Source: an uncultured Pseudomonadota bacterium
GTDB taxonomy: Bacteria > Pseudomonadota > Alphaproteobacteria > Rs-D84
Length of the DNA: 10,823 nt
Assembly: GCA_946628805.1 (NCBI GenBank)
Contig: CAMOXB010000088.1
Span: 1 to 10,823, forward strand
Direction: 5' to 3'
Both the position numbers and the translations under genes were made by a program. Below, in pieces: positions 7,922-10,823 of this stretch. Within the stretch, counting starts at the first letter, position 1. Each line of letters starts with the position of its first letter. The notes beneath the pieces were generated by a model that ran no database searches, was not told the origin of the DNA, and saw only the letters and a list, made by a program, of their open reading frames with translations.

Positions 7922-9547
7922 TTGTCAAAATATGATAATTCTTTTACCGACGAATTACGACAAAGATTATCTTTGGTTGATGTTATTTCGCGCCGTGTTC
8001 CATTAACAAAAAAAGGTCAAAATTATTGGGGATGTTGTCCATTTCATAATGAAAAAACACCATCTTTTGCGGTTAATGAAGACAAAGGTTTTTATCACTG
8101 TTTTGGTTGTGGCGAACATGGCGATATTATTTCATTTGTGATGAAATCTGAAAATCTTGAATTCAAAGAGGCCATTAAAGAATTGGCGGATATGGCTGGA
8201 TTAAAAATGCCTGAATTTAAACAAAAATCTGCCGAACAAATTGCCGCCGAAGAAAACTATGTAAAAATCACAGAACGCGCAACCCAGATTTATCAAGATT
8301 TATTATACAAAGATGCCGGTAAACACGCATTGGAATATATTAAAAATCGCGGGTTTAATGATGAAATGATAAAAAAATATCGTATCGGATATGCGCCAAA
8401 AAATAATATAATTTCATCAACATTTAATAATATAAATCGTGATAAATTAACCGCAACAGGTCTGGTTCGAATTGGTGATTATGGTCCATATGATTTTTTC
8501 CGTGATAAATTAATGTTTCCAATATTTAATGCGCATGGACAAATTGTTGCTTTTTCTGGACGTTCTTTGGACGGTTCAGAACCAAAATATATAAACACAT
8601 CTGATACAGAATTATTTCATAAACGCCAGACTATATTTGGATTTAATTTTGCACGTGAAAGTATTCACCGTAATAACCGCAGTATTGTTGTCGAAGGTCA
8701 AATTGATGCAATCCAAATGCAGGTTCATGGATTTGGCGAAACAGTTGCCCCACTGGGAACATCTTTAACCGAAGATCATATTGCAATTTTATGTAAATCA
8801 AATCGTAATATAACATTTTGTTTTGATGGTGATAACGCCGGACAAAAAGCCGCTGTACGTGCGTGTACGCTGGTTTTACCATTTTTGCGTGATAATTCTG
8901 ACGTTAAATTTGCATTTGTAAGTGGTGGTAAAGATCCCGATGAAATATTGAAAAAATATGGTGCTGATGCGATGAAAAAAATCATTGATAATGCAACACC
9001 TTTAATTGATTTTTTATGGGAATTTGCAAATAAAAACTTTTTAATAAATACACCGGGTGGTCGTGCCCAGGCGGAAAAATATTTAAAAGATTGCACATCA
9101 AAAATTACCGATAAAATATTCCAAAATGAAATTGAAAGTGAATATAATAATCGTAAATTTAATAAATGGCATAAATGGAAACAGCAAAAATATACACCAA
9201 CAATTGAAATACCTGATGTTGATATAATGACAATTAATGTTATAAAATCAATTGTTCAAACATATCCAGAATTGGCTGAAAAATATATGGATTTTCTTGT
9301 ATCATTAAATATATCATTTGATGAAAATGTTCAAAAAACAGATTTAAGTATTGATGATGCAAATAAATTTATTGTTTCGTTTAAATTACAAAGATATTTA
9401 AAATCTCTTCAAGATGAAAAATTAAAATTATTATCAAATATTCCGGAAAATGCCGGCGATAAATATCGAAATAAATTAAAAGAAATTGATGAAAATATAA
9501 TTAAAGCAAACGAAAAATTGGAATTATTACTTGATATAAATAAATAA
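7922..9547 (+). CDS. dnaG: DNA primase
   Basis: DnaG makes the RNA primers for replication and acts with the replicative helicase DnaB at the fork. The 541-residue product starts with a CHC2 zinc-binding domain (Cys39, His42, Cys60, Cys63 in CPFHNEKTPSF and YHCFGCGEHGD). The RNA-polymerase core follows, with FRDKLMFPI (193-201) and GRSLDGSEPKYINTSDTELF, and then the Toprim part with VVEGQID (256-262; Glu258, Asp262), DGD at 302-304 and KDPDE at 337-341. The C-terminal helical DnaB-interaction region (about 410-541) is Lys/Glu-rich and divergent. It is somewhat shorter than E. coli DnaG (581). The start is TTG, taken because the protein aligns from the first residues (FTDELRQRLSLVDVISRRV) and no ATG is near. 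The gene is in frame with topA and abuts its TAG. The usual downstream partner rpoD is absent; a terminator follows. Confidence 0.96.
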   Translation: MSKYDNSFTDELRQRLSLVDVISRRVPLTKKGQNYWGCCPFHNEKTPSFAVNEDKGFYHCFGCGEHGDIISFVMKSENLEFKEAIKELADMAGLKMPEFKQKSAEQIAAEENYVKITERATQIYQDLLYKDAGKHALEYIKNRGFNDEMIKKYRIGYAPKNNIISSTFNNINRDKLTATGLVRIGDYGPYDFFRDKLMFPIFNAHGQIVAFSGRSLDGSEPKYINTSDTELFHKRQTIFGFNFARESIHRNNRSIVVEGQIDAIQMQVHGFGETVAPLGTSLTEDHIAILCKSNRNITFCFDGDNAGQKAAVRACTLVLPFLRDNSDVKFAFVSGGKDPDEILKKYGADAMKKIIDNATPLIDFLWEFANKNFLINTPGGRAQAEKYLKDCTSKITDKIFQNEIESEYNNRKFNKWHKWKQQKYTPTIEIPDVDIMTINVIKSIVQTYPELAEKYMDFLVSLNISFDENVQKTDLSIDDANKFIVSFKLQRYLKSLQDEKLKLLSNIPENAGDKYRNKLKEIDENIIKANEKLELLLDINK

Positions 9548-9554
9548 AAAAATC

Positions 9555-9589
9555 CCGGCTTTTTTGATAAAAATATTCAAAAAGACCGG
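9555..9589 (+). terminator. Intrinsic terminator after dnaG
   Basis: CCGGC plus a T-run pairs with an A-run plus G-A-CCGG, giving about a 10-bp stem with one bulged A (9585) and a 13-14-nt loop. A T-rich tract (TTTAATTTTTTTTG) follows. It begins only a few bases past the dnaG stop and would end the mreC-dnaG transcript. The long AT-rich loop makes it weaker than the hairpin that follows. Confidence 0.6.
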
Positions 9590-9616
9590 TAATTTAATTT
9601 TTTTGTTAATTTATAA

Positions 9617-9642
9617 AAAATACCGGTGTTTACCGGTATTTT
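9617..9642. terminator. Bidirectional intrinsic terminator between dnaG and ychF
   Basis: AAAATACCGGT (9617-9627) and ACCGGTATTTT (9632-9642) form a perfect 11-bp stem with a 4-nt loop. The plus strand continues CTTTATTTTT. The minus strand reads the stem's T-run and TTATAAATT, 8 nt after the ychF stop. It can therefore end both convergent transcripts and is the main terminator for ychF. Confidence 0.8.
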
Positions 9643-9650
9643 CTTTATTT

Positions 9651-10730
9651 TTATACATTAAACAAGAAATGACATATGTCGCCTTCTTGCATAATATATT
9701 CTTTACCGACCAATCGCATTTTGCCGGCTTCTTTAACCGCAACTTCGCCACCATATTGTAAATAATCATTTGGTGAAATAATTTCGGCACGAATAAATCC
9801 ACGTTCAAAATCACTGTGAATTTTACCAGCCGCTTGTGGTGCCGTCATACCTTTTGTAATTGTCCATGCGTGTGCTTCTTTTGGTCCAACAGTATAAAAA
9901 GTTTGTAATCCCAATGTATCATAACCGGTGTGAATTACTTGATCCAGTCCGGATTCTTTTAATCCCAGTTCGTCCAAGAACATTTTACGTTCATCCGCAT
10001 CAACAATTTGTGCAATTTCCATTTCAATTTTTGATGAAATTATTAAAACCGGTGCTTTGCCTGCAAATTTTTCACGAACAAGGTCCGAATATTTATTACC
10101 GGTACTTGCCGCGCTTTCTTCGACATTACATACATAAATAACAGGTTTTGATGTTAATAAATTAAAAGGTTTTGAATCAACATCTGTATCACGTGCCGGA
10201 ATTGATTTTTCCAGTCCAGATTTTATCGCATTTGCGTCGGCCAATAATTTTGCCGCATTTTTATCCAGACCATGAACTTTCTTTTCCAGTTTTTTAATTT
10301 GATTATCCAGGCTTTCCATATCTGCCAGCATTAATTCTGTTTCAATTGTTTCAATGTCAAGCAATGGGTCAATTTTTCCGTTAACATGAACAATATCATC
10401 ATTTTCAAAACAGCGAACAACATGGATTATTGCATCAGTTTCCAGAATATTTGAAAGAAATTTATTTCCCAATCCTTCGCCAGATGATGCACCTTTGACC
10501 AATCCTGCAATATCAACAATTTCCAGTTGTGTTGGTATTATACGTTCTGCACCGGCAACACGTGCCAATTCATGTAATGTATTATCAGGAACAACAACGC
10601 GTCCGGTATTTGGTTCAATTGTACAAAATGGATAATTTTGTGCATCTGCCGCAGCGCTTTGTGTTAATGCATTAAATAATGTAGATTTTCCAACATTTGG
10701 TAAACCAACAATTCCACAATTAAATCCCAT
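9651..10730 (-). CDS. ychF: Redox-regulated ribosome-associated ATPase YchF (OLA1 family)
   Basis: YchF is a universally conserved Obg-family P-loop ATPase that binds ribosomes and is linked to translation and oxidative-stress control; its exact cellular role remains unsettled. The 359-residue product has normal length. Seen in order: MGFNCGIVGLPNVGKST with the Walker A at 9-16, TIEPNTG near 38-44, DIAGLVKGAS at 73-82 (G3), a helical coiled region at about 125-165, and NVEE at 202-205 in place of the GTPase NKxD, which gives the ATP preference of this family. The TGS domain covers roughly 276-359, with HAWTITKGMTAPQAAGKIHSDFERGFIRAE and GDICHFLFNV at the end. It is transcribed towards dnaG and shares the terminator at 9617-9642. 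Its ATG has only a weak purine-rich ribosome site. Nothing about the protein is unusual. Confidence 0.97.
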   Translation of the reverse strand: MGFNCGIVGLPNVGKSTLFNALTQSAAADAQNYPFCTIEPNTGRVVVPDNTLHELARVAGAERIIPTQLEIVDIAGLVKGASSGEGLGNKFLSNILETDAIIHVVRCFENDDIVHVNGKIDPLLDIETIETELMLADMESLDNQIKKLEKKVHGLDKNAAKLLADANAIKSGLEKSIPARDTDVDSKPFNLLTSKPVIYVCNVEESAASTGNKYSDLVREKFAGKAPVLIISSKIEMEIAQIVDADERKMFLDELGLKESGLDQVIHTGYDTLGLQTFYTVGPKEAHAWTITKGMTAPQAAGKIHSDFERGFIRAEIISPNDYLQYGGEVAVKEAGKMRLVGKEYIMQEGDICHFLFNV

Positions 10731-10773
10731 ATCTTTTCACCAATTAAAGTTGTATTTTATTAATAATTTGTAT

Positions 10774-10802
10774 ATTATATGTGTATAAATAATGCGTCTA
10801 TA
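10774..10802 (-). promoter_or_regulatory. Candidate ychF promoter
   Basis: The minus strand has a consensus TATAAT at 10779-10774, with a weak -35 (TATAGA, three matches) 17 nt upstream. Transcription would start near 10767 and give a leader of about 37 nt. The whole 10731-10823 stretch is AT-rich and holds no gene I can recognise. The last bases could be the end of a neighbouring gene, but too little is present to tell. Confidence 0.4.
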
Positions 10803-10823
10803 ATATGTCATACCTTTGGCAAG

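Overview
This is an AT-rich chromosomal housekeeping window from a Gram-negative, rod-shaped bacterium. It is most likely a low-GC, possibly uncultured or host-associated, alphaproteobacterium. The lineage call is inferred from protein style: PBP2 has an alphaproteobacterial-looking twin-Arg start before its membrane anchor, RodA carries the 'GMGAQRW...QPSE' segment, and PheS has 'EIEDDWHNFTALN'. The order rpmI-rplT-pheS also fits. I see no phage, transposon, CRISPR, rRNA or tRNA signal, and base and codon use look uniform throughout.

Layout. On the minus strand at the left is a translation operon, rpmI (L35) - rplT (L20) - pheS (cut by the left edge). An 81-nt spacer with a hairpin separates rplT from pheS. 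A 127-nt gap (1376-1502) then holds divergent signals, including a perfect 7-bp hairpin in the rpmI leader. From about 1503 to 9547 six plus-strand genes are packed almost without gaps: mreC - mreD - mrdA (PBP2) - rodA/mrdB - topA - dnaG. Junctions are a 1-nt overlap, a 4-nt ATGA overlap, 1 nt, 3 nt and 0 nt. Two hairpin terminators follow. The second is symmetric and also serves the convergent minus-strand gene ychF. The last 93 bases are an AT-rich ychF promoter region.

How the genes work together. MreC, MreD, PBP2 and RodA are the inner-membrane part of the elongasome: RodA polymerises lipid II into glycan and PBP2 cross-links it. MreB is not in the window. TopA (DNA relaxation) and DnaG (replication primase) sit at the 3' end of the same apparent transcript, so cell elongation and replication genes look co-expressed. 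The most notable detail is that topA and dnaG are in the same reading frame, separated only by one TAG codon followed directly by a TTG start. The window is otherwise ordinary core genome, and I found no convincing undescribed system.
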